From: Euglena gracilis
Taxonomy: Eukaryota > Euglenozoa > Euglenophyceae > Euglenales > Euglenaceae
Reading direction: 5' to 3'
DNA: 21,527 bases
NCBI GenBank assembly: GCA_900893395.1
Contig: CAAHFI010900725.1
Location: 1-21,527 of the forward strand
The notes beneath the pieces were generated by a model, which searched no databases, was not told where the DNA came from, and saw nothing but the letters and a program-made list of their open reading frames with translations. A program made the position numbers and the translations under genes. Positions within the stretch are counted from its first letter, which is position 1; each line of letters begins with the position of its first letter. Positions 11,201 through 20,200 of the stretch are shown in pieces.

Positions 11201-11495
11201 GGGGCACGTCATGAGAGACGCAGGGGAGAAATTCGGTGGTGAGGTATGTGTGCAAGGTGTAGTGCGCAAACCATGGCTGGGAATTTCAACAAAAAAAATG
11301 CGGTTGTGACATAAATAGGAAGAAAACTTCCAGAAATACGTCAGAACCTGCAACCCGATTCAAAAGGTAAGGGTCAGTATATGTGTAAGTACGGTAGTGG
11401 TTGTGTCGTTTGGGTAATGTAGTTGGGTATAGGTAGTTGTATGAGTTTTGAGTATGAGTAGTGCGCAAAAGCGCGTTTGCACAGCGGTGTTCCTC
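8241..11495. other. AT-rich, hairpin-dense non-coding 3' interior of the LTR element
   Basis: Open frames here are short and have no recognised domain; in particular there is no RT, RNase H, integrase or protease motif. The stretch holds many small perfect hairpins, for example AGGGT-AATC-ACCCT (8883-8896), ACCTC-CTAA-GAGGT (10008-10021), GGAC-ATCC-GTCC (10028-10039), GTGTC-CTTG-GACAC (10507-10520), GGGAA-TAC-TTCCC (10527-10539) and ACCGCA/TGCGGT (11089-11109). It also has low-complexity AAAATTTTT words around 8940-9030 and 9420-9520 and a duplicated TTTTGCCTCC-TAAAGGCTTG segment near 8356-8405. A decayed pol cannot be excluded, but nothing recognisable remains. Confidence 0.55.
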
Positions 11496-12300
11496 CTACG
11501 AGGATTCAGGGTTCTCATCCCCCTCCCTGCCCAAAGCCGGGGTTCCCTCCTCCAAAGAGGAAGTTTTAAACCCGTGCTTGTGGTGATGGGACTTGTAACG
11601 CGTTTTAACACCGCGATTTGAATCGCGATGACGTTGACTTGTACGGGGGAATGAGAACGGTGACATTTTGTAGAATGATGGTTGTGTGATCCACAAAGGG
11701 AACACCGTTGTCGGTTTGTGACTTGGATGGGCCTTCACCCGATTGTCGTTGTGGTGAACGAGGATCCGTTCGACCATGTGTGTGGTATCCCGGTTTCCCG
11801 GATTGTAATCGCGAAGGGGGGATCTACTTCGCGAACGGGATCGCGATGACTCGCGATTTGAATCACGTTTTATATGGGATCGGGATGACCGACCTTGAGA
11901 TTCACGATCGCGTCCGCGTTCGCGGAACGGTGATCGGGATCTTTGTCGATGCTTTGTATCTTGTGGTTTATCAAGTTTGTACGAAAACGTTGAGTAGCCT
12001 GAATTGTATGATGAATTTGATCCTTGTGGGCTATGATGTCGCTTTCGCGTATCAGGATTTGGGCAATCACGGGACTTGTGCCCCGATTTGTTGCACAAAA
12101 AACACAATTTATCCGAATTTTGGTCAGATGAAAAAGAATTGTGCGTTTTGGAGTCTCGCTTCGGAGATTTGGAAGTATTTGTGTATTCCTGTGAGGATTT
12201 GTGCGAATTCTTCGCTTTTTGTAAGGCGTTGACCGAAAAACTGGGTATTCCTGCGGTGGGTGGTGGCTGAACGCCGATTGTATCTGATTCAGTAGTTGTT
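11496..12300 (-). CDS. Gag segment F: CCHC zinc knuckle and Arg/Ser-rich tail
   Basis: A retroviral-type zinc knuckle, CFLCNKSGHKSRDC (Cys-x2-Cys-x4-His-x4-Cys), lies at 12104-12063 and marks this as the nucleocapsid part that binds RNA. A strongly basic stretch follows with Arg-Ser dipeptides (RQRSRSPFRERGRDRES, then SRSRSRSRSPLRD) at about 11985-11790, and then a His/Lys-rich tail to the stop at 11496. The knuckle frame joins the capsid-like frame near 12290 through a one-base change. Upstream Ser/Lys-rich residues resemble a flexible linker. No protease or pol follows in any - frame, so gag ends the coding capacity of the element. Confidence 0.8.
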
Positions 12301-13619
12301 TGAGCTTCATTTGCTTGGAAACGTAATTCCACCGTTGTTCAAGTGAAAGTGCGTTTCCCGCAAGCTCCTCACGGTGAATTTCTTTGATGAGGTTGGGGAT
12401 GAAATTCAAAAGAACAGCGTCAAACTGTTCTTTCATTTGGTTTTCACCCAACTCATCAACTTCACCGGCCAATCCCAACCATTTGGAATACCAAAGGTCA
12501 ATGGACCTCCATTTTCGGTCACTTGGCGCGAATTGCCGCCATTTGTTCTCCAGCGCAATTCGCGATACCAAACTTGAACAGGTTGACGCATATTGGTCAA
12601 CCAGTTCTGGGAAAGAAATCCGATTCCGGATCACAAGTTGTCGGGCGCGTTCTTTTTCTTCCTTAGGGAGGCAATCAATAAATTCCATTTTGATTACCTC
12701 GGGGTTCCCGTCCTGGGTTGGACCCTTAAGGTCCCAGTAGTATTCCCAGTCGCGCCAAAACTGTTTCCAACTTGTGGGATCTCCGTCCCATTGTGGCTTA
12801 ACTTTGTTGGCAATTGTAATTGTACCTTTGAAATCGCGTTGTGGTGTGCGATTTCCGTCATGGTTGTTGGTATAGGGTTGTGACGGTGGCATGCGCGAAT
12901 GCGCATCCAGGTTGTTACTCATGGTACCATGGGTGTATGGTACGTCGCGATTCCGCAATTTGGTGGTGGTATGTCGCGATTCCGCGATTCTGTTGTAGAA
13001 TGTCGCGATTCCGCGATTCTTGTTGTAGAATGTCGCGATTCCGCGATTCTGATTGTAAGTGTCGCGATTCCGCGATTCGGGGTGTGGTAACATACCAGGG
13101 GGGTAGGAATCCCGTTGTTCACCCGCAAATCGGGGAACCGCGGTAGATTCCGCGTTTCGTATTCGCGACCAATGACCAATACCCGGGGTAGGGGTATGGC
13201 TCATTCCGCGAATTAGTTCCGATTCACGAAATTCTTGTTGTAAAACCGGAGGATTCACGGTTTTTGAGGCAAAAACCGGTTCCTCATCCGAAGATTCACC
13301 CTTATGGGGGGGAATCTTAAGTTGTGGTATAAACGGGCGATTGTAATCGCGATTGTAGGCATGTTCATGATCATGTGCATCCGTGGATGCTTGTAGGGCA
13401 TGTGCATCCGAGGATGCTTGTAGGGATGCGCATACTGCGCCTTTGGAAAAATTGGCATCCAACGAGCCGCGAATTTGATGCACAAAGTCGCGAGTTGGAT
13501 GTCGGGCATCCGAAGATGTTTCGGTTGATGCGCAAACAGCGCTTTGTGAGCTGGAAGTTGCATTTTGACCACTGAAAACTTCGTTTTCATGGGCAAAGTG
13601 CGGGGGTTGCGGGATTTTG
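12290..13619 (-). CDS. Gag segment E: linker with tandem repeats and capsid-like domain
   Basis: The N-terminal half is low-complexity with short tandem repeats: Ser-Ser-Asp-Ala-His type around 13420-13370, and NRGIATFYN repeats at 13080-12944. From about 12793 to 12290 comes a domain of the Retrotrans_gag type: QWDGDPTSWKQFWRDWEYYW, then helical segments with KMEFIDCLP and FPELVDQY, ending in LEQRWNYVSKQMKLKQ. The W-x-G-D-x-x-x-W-x-x-F entry is typical of Ty3-like capsid domains. This is the best evidence that the whole gene is gag. The frame joins segment D near 13616 and segment F near 12290. Confidence 0.78.
12944..13080. repeat. 30-bp tandem repeat within gag, each unit a hairpin
   Basis: Five units begin GTCGCGATTCCGC; four contain the perfect hairpin TCGCG-ATTC-CGCGA followed by TTGTAGAAT, ATTGTAAGT or a variant. 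On the sense strand the repeats encode Asn-Arg-Gly-Ile-Ala-Thr-Phe-Tyr-Asn. The unit of about 30 bp keeps the reading frame. Confidence 0.8.
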
Positions 13620-14291
13620 CATGAATCTCATCCAAACTCAATGCAAAATCTTGGATACTTTGTTCCAATGAACCAACCACTTGGAAAAGGTCCGAAATTC
13701 GTTCAACATCACACTGCAAACGCTTAATACGTTTGCGGTATGAGGGTAGTTCATCCAAAAGTGGTAATTTGTCAACAATGGAGTCAAAATCCGCTGAAAG
13801 CTTTGGGAAAGCGGTGTCCAAGTATTGGACCCGTTTGGCCAAAGTTTCCATTGCGGTTGTAATGGTGTTCAACCGATTCTCGGTTTGTGTGATTGAGGTA
13901 GCCAACGTGGGTTGGGGTACCCCTACCGCATTTTCAGCGGTTTTGTCGTCCATCATTGTAGAAAGTCGGTTCTCCAACTCCGACATTTGTCGTTTTAGTG
14001 TGAGAACTTGCTGGGTGACCGAATTTTCGGTCCTCATCAAGGTTTCACAAAATTCTTGTAAGTTTTCCTGATTTTTCGCAAGCATTTGGTCATAAAATGT
14101 GCGAAAATCAGGGGGTAGTTCGACTTTGCGAACCGTTTGTCCATCCGAAGATGGTTGGAGTCCGGAGACCTTTGTAGAAAGTGCTTGTACGCGTTTTTGT
14201 AAATGGGAAGTGGTTGATTGTAAGGTTTTGTGTTGGGTATTCAAATCCGCAAGCGCGGTTTCAATGCCGGTGACATCCGGAATTGATTTTG
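13613..14291 (-). CDS. Gag segment D: helical/coiled-coil region
   Basis: Continues the gag gene with predominantly helical, charged sequence: TQHKTLQSTTSHLQKRVQAL, QVLTLKRQMSELENRLSTM, ITQTENRLNTITTAMETLAK and KRLQCDVERISDLFQVVGSL show heptad-like spacing of Leu/Ile/Val. No enzyme motif is seen. It joins segment C near 14288 and segment E near 13616, both by one-base changes. Long coiled coils in a gag precursor would favour oligomerisation; this is inferred from composition only. Confidence 0.65.
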
Positions 14292-15066
14292 AATACCGTT
14301 ACACCGTTTGTGCAAATCCGCAAACGCAGATTCGATTTTGTTCACATCCGCTTGTAACTGATTGTGCAAATCGGTTACAGTAGATCGTAGTGCTCCCATA
14401 CTGGGATTTTTGGTGGAAGTTTCCGCAAAGCGGCGTTGTAAGTCTCCAATTGCAGTTTGTAGTCCCGAAACATCCGCAAAAGCGGTTTTCAGGTCTGCAA
14501 ACGCAGTTTGGAGGTCCGCATTCGCGGTTTGTATGGTAGTTATGACCGTTTCTCGGTCTTGGAGTTCCGCATTCGCGGTTTGTAGGCTAAGAATCACCGC
14601 ATCGCGGGATTGGAGCTCCGCCGTAGCGGTTTGTAGCGCATTGGAAGCAGTTTCAAGTTTTTGTATATCATTTTGCCACTTTTCATGGAGGAAATCCTGC
14701 CGATGCGCGATTTCCGCCACTTGAGTGTGCAATGTGGTCAAATTGTGGGAAACTTCACCGCATTTGCAGGAAGTTTGTTCCAAACGAGCAATCCGCTCTT
14801 CCAGTTGTTGAGCAAAAGCTCTTTGTACATAGTTTTCGCGTATTTGTGCAAAGTTTTGATGAAAACTCGCGTTTTCATCACCCAAACGCAAAATGCGTTC
14901 TTGGGACTGTTGTACAACATTGGACAAAGTTGAAAAGTGCTCATATGACACATATGAGCCCAGTTCCGCACCCGTAGGCGCTTTATCCCGTTGTTGTAAC
15001 CGGGACTGCATTTCTTGCATTGTATAAGACAAGGTTTCAGTTGTGTGAACAGTTGTTGTAGATTTT
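14285..15066 (-). CDS. Gag segment C: long coiled-coil with internal repeats
   Basis: Helical and Gln/Ala/Leu-rich, with repeated modules around 14600-14300 such as LQTANAELQDRETVI, IQTANADLQTAF and ADLKTAFADV, roughly heptad-phased. A CKCGEVSH stretch lies mid-segment, too short for a zinc knuckle. The repeated modules coincide with DNA hairpins (CCGC-ATTC-GCGG, CCGC-CGTA-GCGG, CCGC-AAAA-GCGG), so the peptide repeats partly follow the hairpin repeats. The frame joins segment B near 15061. Best read as a scaffold part of gag; no function can be assigned from sequence. Confidence 0.68.
14939..14959. repeat. Nine-bp-stem hairpin inside gag
   Basis: Arms GCTCATATG (14939-14947) and CATATGAGC (14951-14959) enclose the loop ACA. 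It is one of the longest perfect short hairpins seen in the coding region and encodes Gly-Ser-Tyr-Val-Ser-Tyr-Glu on the sense strand. Confidence 0.8.
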
Positions 15067-15670
15067 GTTGTAAATGTGAAAGTTTTGCGTTATTCCGCGA
15101 TTCCGCGGTTTGGAGGGTCTCTTGTACCTGTTGGAAATTTTGTACCAAGGTGTTGCGCAAAAATGCGTCAAAACCTTGGTGGAGGTTCTGAAGGTCCATT
15201 GTAGTGGAGTTGAAATTCTTTTGGCAAAATTGTCCAAATTCTTGGATATATTGCCAAAGGAAGTCCAGCTTGCCGAAAACGGCCTTGTGACTGTCTTCAT
15301 CAAATTGTAGGACTTGGTTCAGTGTTTTAGCGCAATTTTGGACACATGCTTCGATGTGTCGAAATTGCTGTTGTAGTGGGTGGTTCTCCGGTAAATTTGC
15401 GACTACGCGCTCAACGGTATTACTGGAGAACGAATCCCGGTCTTCCTCGGGGTCATTGTCCATGGGAACAATGACACCGGCAGTGTCCGGGACCACCAAC
15501 CGCATTTCAGCGGACCAAGGTAGTTCTGGGATTTCTCCCAATTGTGGAGGGGGGGCAAGTCCCGAATGGGGCTTACCGGTGGAAGGGCCGGGGGGGTTGG
15601 AAAAAACAAGGTGTTTCCAACCCGTCCTCGTAAGGGGGGGATTCTGCTGGCAATTGGGTGCCAAAAGGCA
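15061..15670 (-). CDS. Gag segment B: region after the in-frame TAG
   Basis: This is in the same frame as the last part of the N-terminal repeat segment, separated by one TAG at 15673-15671. It starts with a Pro-rich stretch (PPLTRTGWKHLVF, GLAPPPQLGEIPELPW), then an acidic patch (MDNDPEEDRDSF), then helices (EACVQNCAKTLNQVLQF, FGKLDFLWQYIQEFGQF) leading into the coiled coil. The first in-frame ATG after the stop is internal (EMRLVVPD, about 15500). So either translation restarts there, the TAG is read through, or the TAG is an error. Near 15061 the reading moves by one base into segment C. Confidence 0.62.
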
Positions 15671-15680
15671 CTAATTGCCA
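15648..15680 (-). other. Extended hairpin enclosing an in-frame TAG codon
   Basis: Outer arms TGGCAATT (15648-15655) and AATTGCCA (15673-15680) pair over 8 bp. The inner arms GTGCC (15658-15662) and GGCAC (15667-15671) pair over 5 bp around AAAA. On the sense strand the TAG (15673-15671) sits in the 5' arm at the junction of the two stems, between the N-terminal repeats and the rest of gag. Confidence 0.55.
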
Positions 15681-16619
15681 ACCCCGTTCGGGCATTCTGC
15701 CCACTTGTGAGTCAGAATCCGCGGAAGCGGAGGGGGTCCGTAGACCCATTGTAGGGTTATGTTGTACCGCAATGCGGCTGTTGTAAGGTTGGGTCCGCGA
15801 ATGCGGGTTGGGTCCGTAGACCCTTGGAGGTGGGGGGCACCGCCGAAGCGGCTTGGGTCCGAAAACCCTTGGAGGTGGGGGGCACCGCCGAAGCGGCTTG
15901 TTGTAGGGGGGGACACCGCTAAAGCGGTTTGGGTTCGAAAACCCAGTTGTGAGGGGGGTACCGCCGAAGCGGCTTGGGCGTCCGCCCCTTGTAAGGAAAA
16001 ATTTTCCACCGCAGAAGCGGTTAGGGCATCCGCCCCTTGTGAATAAAAATTTTCTGTCGCTAAAGCGACTTGGGCATCCGCCCCTTGTGGATAAAAATTT
16101 TCTGTCGCGTTAGCGACTTGGGCATCCGCCCCTTGTGGATAAAACCGCGTTAGGACTTGGGCGTCCGCCCGTGGATCCGTTTCAGGGGGGTTGGTCGAAA
16201 AACCCGTTGTAGGGGGGTTGGGGTCCGAAAACCCGTTGTAGGGGTTGGGTCCGAAAACCCATTGTAGGGGGGTTGGGGTCCGAAAACCCGTTGTAGGGGG
16301 GATTGGGTCCGAAAACCCGTTGTAGGGGGGTTGGGGTCCGAAAACCCGTTGTAGGGGGGATTGGGTCCTAAAACCCGTTGTAGGGGGATTGGGGTCCGAA
16401 AACCCGTTATAGGGGGATTGGGTCTTGTAGGGGTTGGGGTCCGAAAACCCGTTGTAAGGGGGGAAAACCGTAAGCCGCCGAAGCGGCTTGTACACCCGTC
16501 CCTTTTGTAAAATTGTACACCGCCGAAGCGGTTTTGTCTGCATTCTGCATTTTTCGGAGTGAACCTATTAACAATTCATAGTTAATAGGTGCATTCCAGT
16601 TGGGAGTTGTACTCTGCAT
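15671..16619 (-). CDS. Gag segment A: repeat-rich N-terminus
   Basis: Begins at ATG 16619 (MQSTTPNWNAPINYELL), about 290 bp inside the 5' LTR. The first frame carries DKTASAVYNF and GVQAASAAYGF. After a frame switch among the 16190-16460 repeats, related modules continue in the next frame: FYPQGADAQVA, FYSQGADALTA, FSLQGADAQAA. That the same peptide family appears in both frames argues that this region is really translated and has an indel in the repeats between. Elsewhere it is Pro/Gly/Asn-rich (YNGFSDPNP modules). No known domain. It ends at TAG 15673-15671. The modules coincide with DNA hairpin repeats, so selection on DNA or RNA cannot be separated from selection on protein. Confidence 0.5.
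15734..16174. repeat. Hairpin minisatellite, mixed stem sequences
   Basis: A chain of short perfect hairpins: GGGTC-CGTA-GACCC (15734-15747, 15810-15823), CCGC-AAT-GCGG (near 15768), CCGC-CGAA-GCGG (15840-15851, 15885-15896, 15961-15972), CCGC-TAAA-GCGG, CCGC-AGAA-GCGG, GTCGC-TAAA-GCGAC, GTCGC-GTTA-GCGAC, and repeated GGGC-ATCC-GCCC or GGGC-GTCC-GCCC. Spacers are TTG or TTGTG/TTGTA plus short A/T runs. Stem pairs change together between copies. Confidence 0.82.
16190..16460. repeat. About 29-bp tandem repeat with GGGTCCGAAAACCC hairpin
   Basis: Roughly nine or ten units combine the hairpin GGGT-CCGAAA-ACCC, CGTTGTA and a G run (GGGGGGTTGGG or GGGGGATTGG). The G-rich + strand has enough G tracts to consider quadruplex formation. 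Units vary mostly in G-run length. Confidence 0.85.
16482..16532. repeat. Two CGAA-loop hairpins near the gag start
   Basis: AAGCCGC-CGAA-GCGGCTT (16482-16499) has a 7-bp stem, and ACCGC-CGAA-GCGGT (16519-16532) a 5-bp stem. In the sense RNA both are C(UUCG)G tetraloop hairpins, within the first 140 nt after the proposed gag ATG. Confidence 0.8.
16563..16590. repeat. Ten-bp perfect inverted repeat just after the gag ATG
   Basis: ACCTATTAAC (16563-16572) and GTTAATAGGT (16581-16590) enclose the loop AATTCATA. In the sense RNA the hairpin begins about 30 nt after ATG 16619, a position where structure can affect initiation. Confidence 0.6.
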
Positions 16620-16910
16620 ATTTTGGGAAAAAATTGTGAAAATTGACACAAAAACCCAAAAATGTAAGCAAAGGTGGGGAGATCAGGGGCTTTTTGTGCG
16701 GCCGTAGCTGCTTGTGCCACCTGGGACTCCTCGCCCGTGCGTACGAGCTGGCGCTCAGCTGAAAATTTGTGGGGGGGTCGTAAGACCGTTTACCTAATCT
16801 GCTACCAAGTGTACGTCCCGCCCTTTCTCTTTCGCTTTTCCCTTTTTCCCAGAAAAGGCGCGGGAGTAACAAAATAAAATTTATAAACCCTTTGACCCCT
16901 TTATGCAGAG
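16620..16910 (-). other. Leader between the 5' LTR and gag
   Basis: About 290 bp of untranslated leader on the sense strand. No TGG-type tRNA primer site is seen next to the LTR; the first sense bases after the shared LTR are CTCTGCATAAAGGGG. A TATA-like TTTATAAA lies at 16887-16880, and a GGTC-GTAA-GACC hairpin near 16778-16789. If the LTR really ends ...CTCTGCA, it extends to 16904. Confidence 0.45.
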
Positions 16911-17250
16911 CACAAGGCAAAGGGAGAGGAGATTTTGTTTTGGGACCCGAGTCCCTTTTCTGTTGTTCTTGTTGACCTCTTCGGGTCTTGATAAAGAGAA
17001 CAAAAATAATTGTAAAGATTGGGGTCTTCGCCCCTCAAAGGAAAACCTACTTACAAAACCAACCCAATAAGACCTTAAGCTAAGTAGGAACCAAGTGTTT
17101 CTTATTCTGCAAAGGAATTCCCTAACTGGGACGTCATCACCAGTTAGTGCAGAATCACATAGCACTGTGTGCAGCTGGCCAAAGGCCAGTTAACAGGCAT
17201 TCGCCCTTTGTAGCAGACAATGCCATGGCATCATGGCTGCCTGGTACACA
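16911..17250 (-). repeat. 5' LTR of the gag-only element
   Basis: The complete partner of 4560-4894. Sense 5' end TGTGTACC at 17250; it contains the same nested palindrome (17104-17155), the CTGGCC/GGCCAG hairpin and the ATGCCATGGCAT palindrome. The 3' end is shared to 16911. An LTR ending in CA would stop at 16904 (TCTGCA), which cannot be tested because the other copy is cut by DIRS. Promoter activity is expected by family rule, not shown. Confidence 0.8.
17104..17155. promoter_or_regulatory. Nested palindrome with GACGTC core in the 5' LTR
   Basis: Same 52-bp double inverted repeat as at 4748-4799, with no visible change. In this LTR, which would carry the active promoter, the ACGT-core loop is the most plausible transcription-factor site in the element. 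Confidence 0.45.
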
Positions 17251-17268
17251 ATATTTGGGAGGAGTACA

Positions 17269-20200
17269 CAGGTGGGCTGACCTAGTGGTACTCACATTTG
17301 GGGTACCAGAGCACCCATCCTGATTCTTTCAAAATTTGCAAGTTATATGACATCCGCATGTTTTTTCACAGCCCGTAGGCACAATCCGGCCGGCACACTG
17401 GAATAAATATCCCTGGAACATAATGGGAACCCCCAATCGGTTTCCAGTTTGAGCCCCATATGACCCTATACCTTGGCCCAGGTGGGCTGACCTAGTGGTA
17501 CTCACATTTGGGGTCCCAGAGCACCCATCCAGATTCTTTCAAAATTTTGCAAGTTATATGACATCCGCATGTTTTTCACACCCGTAGGCACTAATCCGGC
17601 CGGCACACTGGAATACCTAGCCCTGGGAACATAATGGGAACCCCCAATCGGTTTCCAGTTTGAGCCCCATATGACCCTATACCTTGGGCCCAGGTGGGCT
17701 GACCTAGTGGTACTCACATTTGGGGTCCCAGCGCACCCATCCAGATTCTTTCAAAATTTGCAAGTTAGATGACATCCGCATGTTTTTCACACCCGTAGGC
17801 ACTAATCCGGCCGGCACACTGGAATACCTATCCCTGGGAACATAATGGGAACCCCCAATCGGTTTCCAGTTTGAGCCCCATATGACCCTATACCGTGGGC
17901 CCAGGTGGGCTGACCTAGTGGTACTCACATTTGGGGTCCCAGAGCACCCATCCAGATTCTTTCAAAATTTGCAAGTTATATGACATCCGCATGTTTTTCA
18001 CACCCGTAGGCACTAATCCGGCCGGCACACTGGAATACCTATCCCTGGGAACATAATGGGAACCCCCAATCGGTTTCCAGTTTGAGCCCATATGACCCTA
18101 TACCGTGGGCCCAGGTGGGCTGACCTAGTGGTACTCACATTTGGGGTCCCAGAGCACCCATCCAGATTCTTTCAAAATTTGCAAGTTATATGACATCCGC
18201 ATGTTTTTCACACCCGTAGGCACTAATCCGGCCGGCACACCAGAATACCTATCCCTGGGAACATAATGGGAACCCCCAATCGGTTTCCAGTTTGAGCCCC
18301 ATATGACCCTATACCTTGGGCCCAGGTGGGCTGACCTAGTGGTACTCACATTTGGGGTCCCAGAGCACCCATCCAGATTCTTTCAAAATTGCAAGTTATA
18401 TGACATCCGCATGTTTTTCACACCCGTAGGCACTAATCCGGCCGGCACACTGGAATACCTATCCCTGGGAACATAATGGGAACCCCCAATCGGTTTCCAG
18501 TTTGAGCCCATATGACCCTATACCGGGCCCAGGTGGGCTGACCTAGTGGTACTCACATTTGGGGTCCCAGAGCACCCATCCAGATTCTTTCAAAATTTGC
18601 AAGTTATATGACATCCGCATGTTTTTCACACCCGTAGGCACTAATCGGCCGGCGCACACCGGAATACCTATCCCTGGGAACATAATGGGAACCCCCAATC
18701 GGTTTCCAGTTTGAGCCCCATATGACCCTATACCTTGGGCCCAGGTGGGCTGACCTAGTGGTACTCACATTTGGGGTCCCAGAGCACCCATCCAGATTCT
18801 TTCAAAATTTGCAAGTTATATGACATCCGCATGTTTTTCACACCCGTAGGCACTAATCCGGCCGGCACACTGGAATACCTATCCCTGGGAACATAATGGG
18901 AACCCCCAATCGGTTTCCAGTTTGAGCCCCATATGACCCTATACCTGGGCCAGGTGGGCTGACCTAGTGGTACTCACATTTGGGGTCCCAGAGCACCCAT
19001 CCAGATTCTTTCAAAATTTGCAAGTTTATGACATCCGCATGTTTTTCACACCCGTAGGCACTAATCCGGCCGGCACACTGGAATACCTATCCCTGGGAAC
19101 ATAATGGGAACCCCAATCGGTTTCCAGTTTGAGCCCCATATGACCCTATACCTTGGGCCCAGGTGGGCTGACCTAGTGGTACTCACATTTGGGGTCCCAG
19201 AGCCCCCATCCAGATTCTTTCAAAATTTGCAAGTTATATGACATCCGCATGTTTTTCACACCCGTAGGCACTAATATGGCCGGCACACTGGAATACCTAT
19301 CCCTGGGAACATAATGGGAACCCCCAATCGGTTTCCAGTTTGAGCCCCATATGACCCTATACCGGGCCCAGGTGGGCTGACCTAGTGGTACTCACATTTG
19401 GGGTCCCAAGCACCCATCCAGATTCTTTCAAAATTTGCAAGTTATATGACACCGCATGTTTTCACACACGTAGGCACTAATCCGGCCGGCACACTGGAAT
19501 ACCTATCCCTGGGAACATAATGGGAACCCCCAATCGGTTTCCAGTTTGAGCCCCATATGACCCTATACCTGGGCCCAGGTGGGCTGACCTAGTGGTACTC
19601 ACATTTGGGGTCCCAGAGCACCCATCCAGATTCTTTCAAAATTTGCAAGTTATATGACATCCGCATGTTTTTCACACCCGTAGGCACTAATCCGGCCGGC
19701 ACACTGGAATACCTATCCCTGGGAACATAATGGGAACCCCCAATCGGTTTCCAGTTTGAGCCCCATATGACCCTATACCTGGGCCCAGGTGGGCTGACCT
19801 AGTGGTACTCACATTTGGGGTCCCAGAGCACCCATCCAGATTCTTTCAAAATTTGCAAGTTATATGACATCCGCATGTTTTTCACACCCGTAGGCACTAA
19901 TCCGGCCGGCACACTGGAATACCTATCCCTGGGAACATAATGGGAACCCCCAATCGGTTTCCAGTTTGAGCCCCATATGACCCTATACCTTGGGCCCAGG
20001 TGGGCTGACCTAGTGGTACTCACATTTGGGGTCCCAGAGCACCCATCCAGATTCTTTCAAAATTTGCAAGTTATATGACATCCGCATGTTTTTCACACCC
20101 GTAGGCACTAATCCGGCGGCACACTGGAATACCTATCCCTGGGAACATAATGGGAACCCCCAATCGGTTTCCAGTTGAGCCCATATGACCCTATACCTTG

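Larger units (their letters stand above)
11496..16619 (-). pseudogene. Giant gag-like gene of the LTR element, broken into frame segments
   Basis: Read on the - strand, gag-like coding runs about 5.1 kb (roughly 1,700 codons): repeat-rich N-terminus, in-frame TAG at 15673-15671, coiled-coil region, low-complexity linker, capsid-like domain, CCHC knuckle, Arg/Ser tail. The start is taken as ATG 16619, the first ATG after the 5' LTR leader, opening with MQSTTPNWNAPINYELLIG. Frame changes occur near 15061, 14288, 13616 and 12290, and each equals the loss of one base; another switch lies inside the N-terminal repeats. A normal LTR-element gag is 300-600 aa, so the coiled-coil and repeat extensions are unusual. 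It probably forms particles around element RNA, using enzymes from another element. Whether the breaks are real or sequencing error is open. Confidence 0.7.

Noticed and set aside
11708-12232. A 174-aa + strand ORF
   Set aside because: It is antisense to the gag zinc-knuckle and Arg/Ser region, which has a recognisable CCHC motif; the + frame has no motif.
13613-15067. Programmed -1 frameshifting in gag at a shared CAAAATC (sense) word near 15067-15061, 14291-14285 and 13619-13613
   Set aside because: The word does not fit the usual X XXY YYZ slippery pattern, the fourth break (near 12290) lacks it, and the same word at 14340-14334 is passed without a shift. Exact break points are known only to within tens of bases.
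16190-16460. Telomere-like TTGGGG / TTGTAGGGGG tract
   Set aside because: The G-rich words are separated by GGGTCCGAAAACCC hairpins in a 29-bp unit and lie inside a retrotransposon, not at a chromosome end.
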